In this document: positions 1 to 11,018 of the stretch, in pieces
Numbering within the stretch: position 1 is the stretch's first letter
Layout of the letters: every line of letters starts with the position of its first letter
Source: Priapulus caudatus
Taxonomy: Eukaryota > Priapulida > Priapulimorpha > Priapulimorphida > Priapulidae
Length of the DNA: 20,606 nucleotides
Direction of reading: 5' to 3'
NCBI RefSeq assembly: GCF_000485595.1
Contig: NW_014578598.1
Span: 27,696 to 48,301, forward strand
Position numbers and translations under genes: made by a program
Notes under the pieces: model-generated
Told to the model about the DNA's origin: nothing
The model's input: only the letters and a program-made list of their open reading frames with translations
Database searches by the model: none

Positions 1-276
1 TGTAAAATTCTTCGCATTACTCGCTCCAAATCACCCTTGACTTTTACTTACTCGCTGTATCATAAATATCCCTACTCATTATCGCTACTCATGGTAACAT
101 GTTTAGAAGGCCGGTTCGTATTTTTTGCACACAACCCCATGCAGTAGGTTGCATGAGGATAACATGTGTTACTGATGTCAGGTTAATGGAGTTTAGTGCA
201 CGTTCCTGTCTGAGCACACTTACTCACTTTCTCACGAAAAGAAAACAGCGCGACACCAGGCAATTATTATACTAAT
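1..276. other. Intergenic, no recognisable feature
   Basis: AT-rich sequence without a convincing open frame, splice pair or repeat. Nothing is assigned here. Confidence 0.5.
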
Positions 277-363
277 GTTTATTTATTTATTATTTACGGC
301 GCGACTGCGTTATTTATTATTTGCGGCGGTACTGCGTTATTTATTATTTGCGGCGGTACTGCG
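277..363. repeat. 27-bp minisatellite, about three copies
   Basis: A unit beginning GCGTTATTTATTATTTGCGG is present in two near-identical copies (307-333 and 334-360), preceded by a diverged copy. The small open frame across it reads as a repeated LRYLLFAAV peptide. This follows from the unit being a multiple of three and is not evidence of a gene. Confidence 0.85.
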
Positions 364-440
364 GCTCCGATTTACGTTCTCGTGCACCGTAAAGGTAGCG
401 GAGGCAGTGGTCGTATATTCTCTGCAGACATTATTATATT

Positions 441-515
441 GTTCAGGATATAATTATTAGTTTGTGATGTGCAGTCCGATATTCTTCAGGATATAATTAC
501 TAGTTTATTACGTGC
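441..515. repeat. Two-copy direct repeat, about 43-bp period
   Basis: The string TTCAGGATATAATTA followed by TAGTTT occurs near 442 and again near 485, each followed by similar GTGCAG-containing sequence. This is a short local duplication. Confidence 0.75.
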
Positions 516-593
516 AGACGGTGGCAAGAAACCAATGATCACCAGCTGCGGGGCTGTTTTTAGGTGTGTCTCGCACTCTCGGGTGACACTTGA

Positions 594-638
594 TAGCTAG
601 CTAGCTAGCTGAAGAGAGAGAGAGAGAGAGAGAGAGAG
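594..638. repeat. Compound microsatellite (TAGC)n then (GA)n
   Basis: TAGC units run from 594 to 610 and switch directly to an uninterrupted GA run at 612-638, then to purine-rich sequence. Confidence 0.95.
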
Positions 639-1057
639 CGCGAGCAGAGGAGGGGAGATGTAGAGCCAGTAGAGGGCTCGGCTGAGATCATTCCACAAGA
701 CCAGGGAAAGTGCCCCTGGTGTATTTACTGTGACTCATGATGCGTATATATATGCAGCAGGGAGCAGATGTTACCGTGTTACTGTTAGCAGTCACCTCTA
801 TCTTAGAACAGCCGCATATATATCTATGAATGACAAAAGACATTTCCCTGAGTGGGAGGTTTACAGTGAAAAGATTCTGACATCTGCAGTGATTCACAGC
901 TGGAATAGATCGGACACATATGGCGGCTGTCTAGTATAAAGGATACTTTTGACGTTTCTCTCGAGTGACCTAGCTTAATTTTTGCAGGTTTAACTTGCCC
1001 GATCTAAGTCAAGGCTACCCTGTTGTTAGCGCATGGGCCGGAATGTACGCATGGTAC

Positions 1058-1186
1058 CAGAGGTGAATAACGACAAATATTCGTTTATTCAAAACTTCAA
1101 AATTTCAAAACTTCAAAATTTCAAAACTTCAAAATTTCGCAATTTTTGTCAAATATTCGTTATTCATTTGTCATTATTCACCCCTG
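1058..1186. mobile_element. Small hAT-like MITE with TIRs and flanking duplication
   Basis: The left end reads CAGAGGTGAATAACGAC. The right end, in reverse complement, reads CAGGGGTGAATAATGAC, so the terminal inverted repeats are about 21 bp with two mismatches. The element is flanked by a perfect 7-bp direct repeat ATGGTAC (1051-1057 and 1187-1193). A CAGNGGTG terminus and a duplication of about 8 bp are typical of hAT elements, with the eighth base here diverged. The interior is a tandem run of a 16-bp AACTTCAAAATTTCAA-type unit. It has no coding capacity. Confidence 0.75.
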
Positions 1187-1429
1187 ATGGTACGTAACCG
1201 GTAGCTGTCTATACAGAATGCAAAGATGTGTTAGTTGCGTATGGGTCAGTCACCCACCAGCTGCCAGGGAAGGCCCCCGAAACCAATTTAGCCTGCTTCT
1301 CATTTCGCTCTGTAGGCTGGTTCGCAGTACAAACAACCAGCATGTTTCTAGCTGTCATCACATTGCTTAGTTAAATACTTGGCGTGCTTTCACTAGGGAC
1401 ATAGTACAACTACAAGACCCCGCATCCGC

Positions 1430-1492
1430 GTCTGTGTGTACATGCGTGTCTGTGTGTACATGTGTGAGTGGGTGCGTGCTTGCGAATGTATG
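1430..1492. repeat. GT-rich degenerate microsatellite
   Basis: GTCTGTGTGTACATGCGT is nearly duplicated in tandem within a TG-rich stretch. Confidence 0.7.
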
Positions 1493-1573
1493 TTTTGTGG
1501 CAAGCGTGATGTTATTGGTTTATTAAAGGCTCGGTTATACTTATACACTGTGGTTGTCAGAGTGGAATAATTA

Positions 1574-1636
1574 CATCAGGCGTGTATGATATAGATATCA
1601 TAATAATTATAATCTATATTATGACACTCCTGATTA
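1574..1636. repeat. Imperfect palindrome
   Basis: The left arm (1574-1596) contains ATCAGGCGTGT and ATATAGAT. The right arm (1612-1636) carries the reverse complement with one mismatch and small gaps. They flank a roughly 15-bp AT-rich loop. It could be a very small MITE or a cruciform-forming palindrome. No gene abuts it. Confidence 0.65.
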
Positions 1637-1842
1637 CATGATAGGAAAAACTTCTCGCTTTGAAATGTTTATGCTCACTGCATCACTTGCCTAAACATTG
1701 CAGAAGTGCATTTAAATCTTGGACTGATGTAATCGTATTTCTTATATCAAACCAATAGTTAGTTTGATATTTAGTAGTTATTTAGTAGTTGTTTTTTCAC
1801 AATGTTGTGCTACGGAAGTCGTCGTAATTATACCCGTGCAAG

Positions 1843-2045
1843 ATCGTTAACCTTGTTCGTAAGATTCACGAGTTCTTTGAGTGCAACGAACGTCCTAGCC
1901 TTTACACCCTCACAGCATTGTAACTTGATGTCTGGAGTCAGGCAAGGCCTGTATCCTCTCTTCATTCTTGTTCGTCATTATCATCAACTTCGCAATGTAG
2001 CAACAGCGTCAGACTCAATGTGTGGCTTTAGTAGACTGGCCCATT
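1843..2045 (+). pseudogene. Degenerate LINE reverse-transcriptase fragment
   Basis: Conceptual translation across frameshifts gives KIHEFFECN followed by SGVRQG and then an RNVATASDSMCG-like stretch. This matches the order seen in non-LTR retrotransposon reverse transcriptases around the conserved GVRQG block. The expected ILSP after RQG is corrupted by small indels, and the frame must be switched to follow the similarity. No YxDD motif is visible downstream. The fragment is dead. The clade is unresolved, with RTE-like or related clades possible. Confidence 0.55.
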
Positions 2046-2656
2046 ACGAGAACTAAATACGTTGGTCGATCCCCAAGTCTATTACTGAGCACTGCAAACG
2101 CAATGTACAGAAGGGATGTTATCAGGAAATGTTGAGTGGTGGGTTAGTACAGAGATGCAGTGGCAAGAATGCTGGTGGGGTGGAGGCATGCCTCTTGGAA
2201 AAGAAAGCAGAAAATTTACAATGAGTCATCATGGTTTTCATGGCCTTCTTGGAACGAATATTGAGCCTTAACATGATTACAATTTATAACATAACACATT
2301 TAACACAAGTAATTCAAATACGTGGCCGTAATAGTAAGTTTACAAGCGTTTTTACATTTTTTTTGTATGTAGCATGACGATGGGTGTTATCAAAGAGACT
2401 TCCTACATACACTACGGAGGGACGGACGAACAGTCGACAAACAACAATGCTAGCACTGCGCAGGAGAAGCCGTTTCGCATCGCGGAAACGGTCGAAGCGT
2501 TCCAATCGCGCGATAAAGGTAGGTACGCGAGTATTTTCTTGTCGTTTGCGTGGCAGGAAGGTGCAGTGCTGGTTGCAAGGCTTCTCAGTAATGAGAGAAG
2601 AGGTGCAGTGACATATAATATGGATATCGATATTGGACATATATGGAAGTCGATCA

Positions 2657-2831
2657 TTAGAGCTATTACCATTACTATTACTATTACTATCACTGTCAAT
2701 GTCACTGTCACTGTCACTGTCACTATCAATATTACTATTATTATTACTATTACTATTACTATTACTATTATGATTACTATTACTATTACTATTACTATTA
2801 CTATTACTATTACTATTACTATTACTATTTA
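2657..2831. repeat. Hexanucleotide microsatellite (ATTACT)n with CACTGT variants
   Basis: The tract is almost pure ATTACT-type hexamers with an internal block of TCACTG units. Because six is a multiple of three, both strands stay open: Thr-Ile repeats on one strand and Asn-Ser or Asp-Ser repeats on the other. The long open frames over it are therefore artefacts. It abuts the LINE fragment that starts about 70 bases later. Confidence 0.95.
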
Positions 2832-2896
2832 TCACTAGTGTTCTCGGAGGGTCATCTGTTAACGCCATAGTTACACCTCGATCGGTACCTTTCCGC

Positions 2897-3112
2897 CGAC
2901 GTTTCAACCTGAAGAAGGCTAATTGGGAAAAATTTGCTAAAGAACTCGATGATGCAGTCCGGCACCTGCCTGCTCCACCTACTAACTATGACACCCTTGT
3001 AAAGATGATCAAGAAATCATCCAGGAACAACATACCTCGAGGATGCCGCACAAGTTACATTCCAGGTCTGACGGGTGACTTTGAAGCACTTTTTGAGGAC
3101 TATGTAGTTGAT
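2897..3112 (+). pseudogene. LINE ORF2 fragment, endonuclease-to-RT linker
   Basis: The frame reads RRFNLKKANWEKFAKELD, then a spacer, then NNIPRGCRTSYIPGL and EALFEDYV. This is the characteristic linker between the endonuclease and reverse-transcriptase domains of jockey-type animal LINEs (W..F...LD, then IPRG.R..YIPG). The similarity fades before the in-frame TAA at 3164. Neither endonuclease nor reverse transcriptase is joined to it, so it is an isolated remnant. It may belong to the same family as the remnant at 5450-7045. Confidence 0.75.
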
Positions 3113-3490
3113 GTCACGATTTCATCAATTATACTCCGAATATCAGTTTGGAACACGTGGCTCTAACAACGCGCTTGGTTATTTCAAAATTCAATTAATC
3201 GATATCATCAACAAACAAAAAAAATCTAAATAATATCAAACGATAAACAAAGAAAATTGGCGAAAATGATGAGAATCAGAGAATATCATCACTTACATTA
3301 AAAGTTTTCTTTATATAACATACATGTTTATAAACCAAGTTAGTAAACAGTGGCAAACAAACAGTAAACAGGGACTAATACAAGCACATACAATGACATC
3401 GAGTTACGAACACACGAGGCATATCAACCCCGAGTAACGATTGTAACGATGCATCGAAAGGCTGTTTTCTTCCCACAGGATAAAATTGAA
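3113..3490. other. Intergenic, AT-rich, nothing recognised
   Basis: No open frame, splice-like pair or repeat that I can support. Confidence 0.4.
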
Positions 3491-3492
3491 CA

Positions 3493-3514
3493 GGGGGAGG
3501 GGCAGGGGGAGGGG
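3493..3514 (+). other. G-quadruplex-type G tract
   Basis: Four runs of four to five G are separated by A or CA, fitting the G3+N1-7 quadruplex pattern with very short loops. Further G runs follow at about 3528-3542. No gene start is recognised nearby. Confidence 0.7.
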
Positions 3515-3599
3515 AGGCGGAAAACTTAGGGGGGACTGGGGGTGTTTTATTTACGTTACCACTATTAATGCTGTAATAGCCAACACCATAGGACTAGTA

Positions 3600-5440
3600 T
3601 TTGGCGGTTTTGTTATTATATAGAATAGCCGAGTTGGTGTACAGTTTTAGTGTTGGGTTCGGGTACAGGTTAACTGGGTTTGTACTTGTGTATGGTCTGC
3701 AGTTGCATGCGTGGTCCGTAAAAATACAGCGTCGGTGGTCTGAGATCGAATAGGAATTCTTGACGATCGAAATTCCGCCAGCTGTCAACTTTTTATTGGT
3801 GGGAATTAATCGGGCGGAGGTTATGTTCATAACGGGGCGCAAGATTTGAAACATGGAGGGAGCTTTTCCCAAAGGGGCTTTGCGGAGCGCCCCGTTTGCG
3901 CAACGTAGGAAACCTGCTATCGGTTCTTGCGGTCCAACGATGAATCGATTACGAAAATTACAACTGATTGAGAACTAAACACATAGGAATATGTAAATGT
4001 TTTCAGACGTTGATCGCGTTCGGTGACCACACGTTGACTCTGGTGAGAGATACTGGAAGCCATAGCAGAAAGGCAGACGGGGAAATGAGAAATCATCCAG
4101 TCCAATAACATGACCCATAGTAGTAGAAAAGAGTCGTGGAAGCATTCGCGATGTACGTGAAAGACTCTTCTAATAGTATTACCCAAGACCAGAAGGTGAC
4201 TGCTGACCAGGATTGCTCATCAAATCCTTGTGAACTGCCAGGGAAACTCATAATCATTCATCCCAGTATGGACAAACTTACAAAAGGCTCAATGTATAAA
4301 CACAGAGAACAAGGATTTTCACAAGACTTTCTAATATGTAGCGAACTGACTAAGGGCAGTGATGAAATAGGAAAAAAAAGATTAGTGGTTGAGTCTTGCG
4401 GAAACCCAGGCCCATCAAATCAGGTTGTCCGGCAACAATTTCTGGTTGTCCAAAAAAATCTCGCCAAATTTACATATTTCAAATGCATCTAAAATAAATA
4501 ATTAATATGGTCAGGGAACACCCCAAAAAACAATGTGGTTGTAGCCAGGATTTTTAACAGGGTGGCCAAAACAGCAAACTGCGCACAAATCATGGCATGA
4601 TTAACTTAATGTAATGGTCTCTCCGCCTCCCTCTCACACCATTTAACAGTCATTCTACTTCTCTGCAATCTTTGTTTTGTGCCATGCTTGAAAAGGCAGA
4701 ATTTTTGTTCAATGTTCTCTAGCTTCCCAGATATGTAATTGTTCAGTGGCGGAGTTTCTGCGGATTCCAAGGAGGAGTGAATTAAAAGCGGGGGGGTATT
4801 TGCGGGATCCTCCCCCAGAAAATTTTGAATGTAGATCGCGTGAGGAGATCGGTATTTGACAGCACTTTTGATATACATTGTACAGCCTTCACTTTGGACT
4901 AAACAATTCCTCTTTTTTTTGAACTTTCGGTCACATGATATCCCACTGCATTGTTTGTTTGTTTTGCAATGGGCAAAGCGATCGAAAACAAAAATAATAA
5001 TGGTCATAAAACATTACCAAATCATGTAGGGGTGGAACTTTGCTGGTTTGCTGGTTCCAATCAGAGTCACCTCTCATAAAGTCAGGAAACCTGACATTTA
5101 ACGTTGTGGAAAATTAAGAGCTGGTATACATCGCTTCCAAACCATAGATTAATGGCGGGCCGCAGGCTATACAGTGCTCATGTGAGCAACCCTTGAGAAA
5201 ACATAAATTAACAGTGCGATTTTTTCGTCAACTTTTTTTTGGTTGTCACCGGGACATGTTCTGACTGGCATAGGTTGGTCCGGCACAATTACTGGGTGTT
5301 TGTCTCGGACAACGGGCAACGCGCTTATTTCCGAGCATGCTAATGGGTTATCAATATTAATGAAAAAATAATAAGCTGACCGCGACGATATCTTTGTGTG
5401 AGCAGATCAAGCATCTTGGCCCCATGCTACTTTCAATGAG
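3600..5440. other. Intergenic, no defensible gene
   Basis: Open frames of about 90-130 codons occur on both strands (3594-3872 minus, 4136-4492 plus, 4606-5007 minus). None resembles a known family or has biased composition. The 4730-4850 stretch has GGATCCTCCCCCAGAAAATT-like sequence of the sort seen in dispersed invertebrate repeats. I cannot define its ends. Confidence 0.4.
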
Positions 5441-5449
5441 TGCTTGATA

Positions 5450-7045
5450 TTTTAACACGCTGCCTCTGCACTACAACATCCAAAGCTTGTGGAGGAAGGC
5501 CAAGTCTTGCAATACTAAAGCCTGTAAAGCACCAGCTAGTCCAAGTAGCTATAGGCCATCTCATTGCTCAAGCCATACATCACAAGCGCTCTTTCGAAAG
5601 ACTCATCTCAACCGTTTTGAACCGTTTCACATGGATAAATCTCATCCAGAGCAAGGCAGGTTTCAGACCAGAAAAATCCTTTACAACAACTCTGTAACCT
5701 TACCAGTTTCAATCGGAGACGGGCTATGAGAAGAGTTAATTACTGGAGCAGGCTTTATGTTGGAGCCTCTCGGCAGCCTACGACCACAGTCAACCATCGA
5801 ATTTCTAAAACCAAAAAACTATACAGTTAGTAAGAATGTGAGGCACTACGCAGAAACTAATCAGCAACATGTTGGCAAACAGGTTTGTTTTTGTAGGATC
5901 TCAATGGATAACGCGCAGCAGATGGCGTAGACAGAAAAATGGCCCTCCCACAAGAAAGCGTCCTGCCCATCCGCTCTTATAAGCTAGACACCAAATGACC
6001 AGCACCAGTCACACAAAACAGCGGAGTTTCCTGTTATGCAGATGAACCTCCTGCATTGCTTCACAAAAACAGTCTTTATGCAAGACGAACGGTCATACCG
6101 ATGCCTCTTCGCATGGACCTAACACAGCAAACATATACGAAGCCATTCGGGAAAACTCAAATAAGTGCATTTCCATCTAAGAACAAGGAGGCGAACTGCA
6201 ACTGAAAGTCAAATGGTATGACAAATGCTGAACCATACCATATAGCGCAGTCTCACTAGGTGTTACTTTTAGGACCCTCTCTAACTTACAAGAATCACAT
6301 CATCAAGACAAAGGCCAAAGATGGGCTGCCAGAAACAGTATTCTAAGGAAGTTCGGCAATACTAAATGGGGAACGATGGACGCGGCGACTAATCAGAACC
6401 ACATGCTATACGCCTGTGCTACTCTGCGGGCTTGAGTTATGCGCTGACCCTGTCTGGAGTAAGGTAGCCACCATGCTGCCAAAACTGACACCAGGTCTGA
6501 ACAGTGCTGACAGCAGCAGATTTCTGGCGATGCTTGAGACCAACCACGTAGCATGACTCTACCTGGCTCTGTGGCATCCCGCTCCTCACACGTCTAAGGA
6601 GAATGCTTCCTCTTCCATCATGAAACAGTATCAAGACAGAACTAAAGTCCAGGCCACAGTTCATCCACGCGGATTCAACCTGCCGATGGCAACCTCCAAA
6701 CTACAGGATCGCCCAATGTCAGAGATCTTCCAGGCAAGGCAACATAAGTTTCACTCAGACCCAGGAATCCTTCTCACCCGGAGCCATAACGGGGTATGGC
6801 CCAGTGGTTATGCCAAATCGCCTCAGGCCACAGGGTTGGTCGAGTTAGGGCCACATCATGCAGAAATGAGGGCATACACATGAAGATGGCCATGAATGCG
6901 GGGACTGCGGGGAGCGACCAGACTAGATGGGAACATCCTGAAAATGCCTTATTGCCAGTAGCCCTGTAGCCCTGAGATCCTTGAGCGCTTTTCAACCACC
7001 GATGCATCTGTGGTGCTGCAGTGGCCTGGGCCTAGTCGTTAGTGT
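5450..7045 (+). pseudogene. Jockey-type LINE remnant, RT domain to 3' end
   Basis: Translation with frame switches recovers the reverse-transcriptase order: KPASPSSYRP, RSFERLI, SKAGFRPEKS, a decayed motif A region (about 5755-5800), RWRRQKNGPP with QESVLP, then motif C as YADE instead of YADD (6035-6046). After these come the post-RT region (GNTKWG; MKQYQDRTK at 6620) and a terminal Cys/His-like segment (ECGDCGE, about 6890-6920; then EILERFSTTDAS near 6980). Many stops and indels make it inactive. The jockey-like assignment rests on motif spacing and is approximate. It lies in the same orientation as the TMEM163-like gene. Confidence 0.8.
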
Positions 7046-7078
7046 TAGATGTACCGAGGAAGAATAAAGTCGAGGCAA

Positions 7079-7351
7079 TCCTTAAAAAATTATCATGTTG
7101 CCACTTTGCTAGTGCTCCGACGACCCACGAAAATAGCCGCCGGACCCAATTTTTTTTATAACATTTTGGTTCCATTTTGTTTTTTTTTAATATTCCTTCA
7201 TAGTTAAGACTGAAACACAAAGCATGTGGTGGGCCAAACATAGAGGACAGACTTAAACATAACTATATGCCTCACACAAAAAGCCTACCTAACCTACCGA
7301 CCAAAATCATGGGGTCGAGCGGGACAGCCCAAACATAGAATTTTTTAAGGA
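7079..7351. mobile_element. MITE-like element with 13-bp perfect TIRs
   Basis: TCCTTAAAAAATT at 7079-7091 is exactly inverted at 7339-7351. The similarity continues imperfectly inward (ATGTTGCC against ATGTTTGG). TTAA lies within each terminus, so a TTAA-targeting transposon family is possible. The interior has no coding capacity. The A/T-rich ends make chance pairing a partial alternative. Confidence 0.5.
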
Positions 7352-7551
7352 GTGGCAGATTGTAACTGTAAGAGTGCGATATAGCATGGGAAGCTCTTGG
7401 TTATAAGGAGCGCCGCCCCGAAGTGGGGGGGGGAGAGTACGGATGCAGACAGTCGGGTTGTGAGGTTTGGCATGGCGACGAAATTTGAGATCTGACAGTC
7501 ATTCGTTAATGATGGGAGACACTCGTGAGACATTATCATTAACCTGTAAAT

Positions 7552-7678
7552 GTACAAAAAATATGTAGGTGTAAAGTACAAAAAATATGTAGGTGTAAGG
7601 TACAAAAAATATGTAGGTGTAATTTATAAGTACAAAAAATATGTAGGTGTAAGGTACAAAAAATATGTAGGTGTAAGG
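7552..7678. repeat. 24-bp tandem repeat, five copies
   Basis: The unit starts GTACAAAAAATATGTAGGTG and ends TAAG. Five almost identical copies are present, with one 6-bp insertion between copies 3 and 4. It lies about 570 bases upstream of the first recognised TMEM163-like exon. Confidence 0.95.
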
Positions 7679-7699
7679 GCCTTCTGCTTATAACCCTAG

Positions 7700-8247
7700 A
7701 AGAACTCCCCCTCCCCCCCCCAAGGATGTTTTCCAGGGACCAGAATATTGGCTAGTCATTGCCAGAATATTGCTAGAATATTGGAATGTCGTCTTGCCAT
7801 CTTTTATCGACTGGTTTTTTTTTGTACTAGACATTTAGATGTAATGGCTGATGACTATAGTGGCAGCCATGCGCAGATGTCACGAATAAATATATGACAT
7901 GCACGATTTTTACTTCTGTATTTACGCGTTATAATCTGTACAAATCTAGTAAAAGATCGTAAAATCTGCTTTGCTAGGACACAAATGTGTCAGTCAGCTG
8001 TTCAGTCTTTTAAACTCTCACTTTCTCGATCGATTTCTTTCTCTCATACGTATGCCAGGGACATACGTGCGCAATTAAAATTTGATGACAGTTTATTAAT
8101 CAATCGTAATCTTGTGTACAGTTCAATCGATTGAAATTTGTGTTTGTGAACATAACGTCGTAAATTCTCCGGCATTGTTTGTTTATTTTGATTTGTATGG
8201 GTGTCAGCATTAACGATTAATAATCGCTGCTTGTTTATTTTTTTTAG
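7700..8247. other. AT-rich, probable intron of the TMEM163-like gene
   Basis: No gene recognised. The last bases form a pyrimidine-rich tract ending in TTTTTTTTAG, the acceptor of the first recognised exon. This shows that at least one upstream exon exists. Confidence 0.5.
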
Positions 8248-8370
8248 CGGATTTAGTCCCGGACGATAGAAAGTTGTCTCCACAAAAAGCTGTCCAGTAT
8301 CGCAAGTTCACCTTGGTGCTGACTGCTATTTCTCTGCTGATAACCTTGGTGCTTGGCATCACCAGTCTCA
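8248..8370 (+). CDS. TMEM163: TMEM163-like exon a (pre-TM1 and TM1)
   Basis: The acceptor is TTTTTTTTAG before 8248 and the donor is GTAAGT at 8371. The exon opens with two bases completing a codon from an upstream exon, reads DLVPDDRKLSPQKAVQYRKF, then the hydrophobic helix TLVLTAISLLITLVLGITSL, and leaves one base. The basic YRK before the helix matches the family. Confidence 0.85.
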
Positions 8371-10985
8371 GTAAGTGAAGTTGCTACGTAGTATCACGTA
8401 ACTGCCAACGGAAAATATAATGGAAATCTGAGAAATAGATTTTTACAAACAGTCATTGACACTCCATCTGTATGATAATAAAAGAAAAACCTAAATCTGA
8501 GAATTTTTTACAAACAGTCAATGACACCCCATTTGTATGATAATTGTGTTTTCGGTTTATAAATTGATGTTGATTGATTGGGTGTAAAGGTAAGTGCTAA
8601 GGTAGGTATACTGTAACTATGCTATATGCCTTATTATGTTATAGGCATAGCTGTGTTATGCACTTGCTTACCATAATTTTGAATTTTCTTTGTTTGTAGA
8701 ATGCTATTTCTAAGCATGCAAATTATATATCGAGATGTTTTATGCTTTATACTATCTGAACTGCAACAGTTAAATATATGTTCGATATTGTTACAGCTAA
8801 GGCACTCCCCAGGCCTTTAATGCATGTTGGCTTTAACATGCTTTCAAAGCTGTTATGAAGCTAATTTGCGGAATCCCATAAATCCTCAGACATGCTCTGA
8901 TTGCCTAATTGATGTGCCTTCATTTCCAGCTGTGTTTGCTCTGAGCAATGTTAATGCTGTGTTTTCACAGCTTGATGTATACATCTCGGCTTTGAGTAAT
9001 TGACTCTAATTTTTACAGCCACCTTTAGGGCCCTTCTCCATCTGTCCATTAATAATTAACATTATTTCTGAAATTACTGGGAGAATTCTGTGTTATCTAC
9101 TTTTTATGCTAGTTAGTTTATGTACTTTAGCCACAGCGCATGTTATGTTACGCACACCTTTACAGTATCTTTGTAGTTTATTTAATTACATCAACCGTTA
9201 TATTTCTATTCGTTGCATGCATGTACCTAAAGCTGCACTATACTTGTCATGATAATATATAACCAGCAGATAAAATTTAATATTAGTCACAAAAAAGTGT
9301 TTGTACAAGTAGAAGGCATTCATTGAACAAATATGCACAGTTTTTGGCTAATTAAATGCGTGTTGACACTTTCACTAAGAAATAACATGAAAGGGAAAAA
9401 TATTAGGGCTATAATGATGTGGCAAATTCAATTGTGCAGCTTTCGGTGATATGGAGTATCCATCCAACAAGAGATTAACAAGGTTCTAATTTCATCATGC
9501 AACTAGCTGGCAGCATCAGATTGTGTCCGGTATTTCATTATTACAACGCAATAAACACTGGTAGCTGCCCTACGGTATTTCTCACGGTGCCCTTCGAAAA
9601 ATCCCATGTGTGTATATCCTGCTTCCTCCTTGGCTGTACCATCTCAGGTGTGAAGGGGAGAAGATCGGGCCAATAAGTTCAAACAAACCTAAAGATACCG
9701 AACCTGAAGATGTAATTACGACTAGAAAAAAAAATCATTTCAGCCCAATAGAATCCAATATATCTGGTTTATTTCTTGAAATTGTACACACACAAAAACA
9801 AGTAATAAAGTGTTGCACCTCTGGGTTTTCATAGACTGTCCCACTTGGTTTTGATAAAAATCACATTGCTTTGGTGGCTCATCAAAGAGAAATGTCTGCT
9901 ATGGTGCCTTAGCTTACATTTCTTATTAAGCCCAAGGCATCACTTGTCCCCAAAGCATAAAAATTCAATCCCTAGAATGACTATCTGTCATTGTCTGTAG
10001 GTGTAAGTTCCGTGCCTTGGTTTAGCCTTTAGTATCACCCCTAAGTGTAGAGGAGGGATGGTTATGTAGCTGTACCAAATAAATGGATTCTGTATAAACT
10101 GTGTATGCTAGGTAGTCGTTGTATTACGGGATGGATACTTGATGGCATGCATATTGTATAGCACTGCACCAATTTGTTTGTGAAAGGCAGCTAGAATGGA
10201 TTACGTTTGTTTTTCTCTCTTGCTGTTATTTATTTTAATTTTTTCAGTTTTATCTGTTGCCGACAACAGTGATGCCGCTTTTGCATTTGCAGTAAGTACA
10301 TCCGTGTATCGATTGACTCGCCCAATTGCATCAGTGGTCAACTCAAAATTTCTCTCATCTACTCTTTTAGTGATCAGTCTGACATTTATATCGTAATTAT
10401 GTCAGTGGTCTGACCAACTCCATGATTGAGTTCTCCATATATCACTGTAATTCCTGAGTAAGTCAAATTAATGACTGTAGATCTATGCGGCAGATAGATG
10501 GTGATCCGATTACGTTTGAGAGTATTTTCACACCAATCATTTACGAGATGCAGATAGTACAGGGTGTTTGTGATATTGTTGTTGTGTCAATCTGGTATTA
10601 TGTTGCATTTGGTATTAAAGCTTATTTTGTAGTCTGCACATAGATGAATTTGGTTCCAAGACAACAACAAAACCAAGAAGATAGAAGATGTGTCTTTGTC
10701 CTAAAAGTTATGGCAAACGTTGCAAAAGATAAAGTAGATGAGTGTGGAGTGTTAACCCGAGGCCAAGCTAAAAATACAATGTGAAAGTCTAGATCTATAG
10801 ATCAGTTCTCAGCATCAGCAAGTCTAGGTTCATGATCCTGATTATTTTCAGTTGGATTGCCTGCTGGACTTTCTCTCTTCCATGGTGGTGCTCTGGCGGT
10901 TTTTTGGGAAGGTGGGAAACTTGTACTCCCAGCACAGGGAAAAACTGTGAGTGTTATACCAGTTCACTTACTTATAATAATAATG

Positions 10986-11018
<33 letters not shown>

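Noticed and set aside
277-363. CRISPR-like spaced repeats
   Set aside because: The units are contiguous tandem repeats without unique spacers, and the DNA is eukaryotic. The same applies to 7552-7678 and 13859-13953.
688-939. Overlapping sense and antisense 69-codon frames around a weak inverted repeat
   Set aside because: The arms (about 730-767 and 808-845) pair poorly apart from shared TATATATGC and CAT strings. Neither frame resembles a protein.
2314-2907. Minus-strand 197-codon frame rich in Ser-Asn, with overlapping plus-strand Thr-Ile frames
   Set aside because: The frames are kept open by the hexanucleotide microsatellite. The flanking residues match no family.
4136-4492. 118-codon plus-strand frame as a possible first exon of the TMEM163-like gene
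   Set aside because: No family similarity. A donor of the required phase joining to 8248 could not be supported over many alternatives.
4500-5010. Dispersed repeat with GGATCCTCCCCCAGAAAATT-like sequence and a 133-codon minus frame
   Set aside because: It resembles a common kind of invertebrate repeat, but no termini or target duplication could be found, and the frame looks random.
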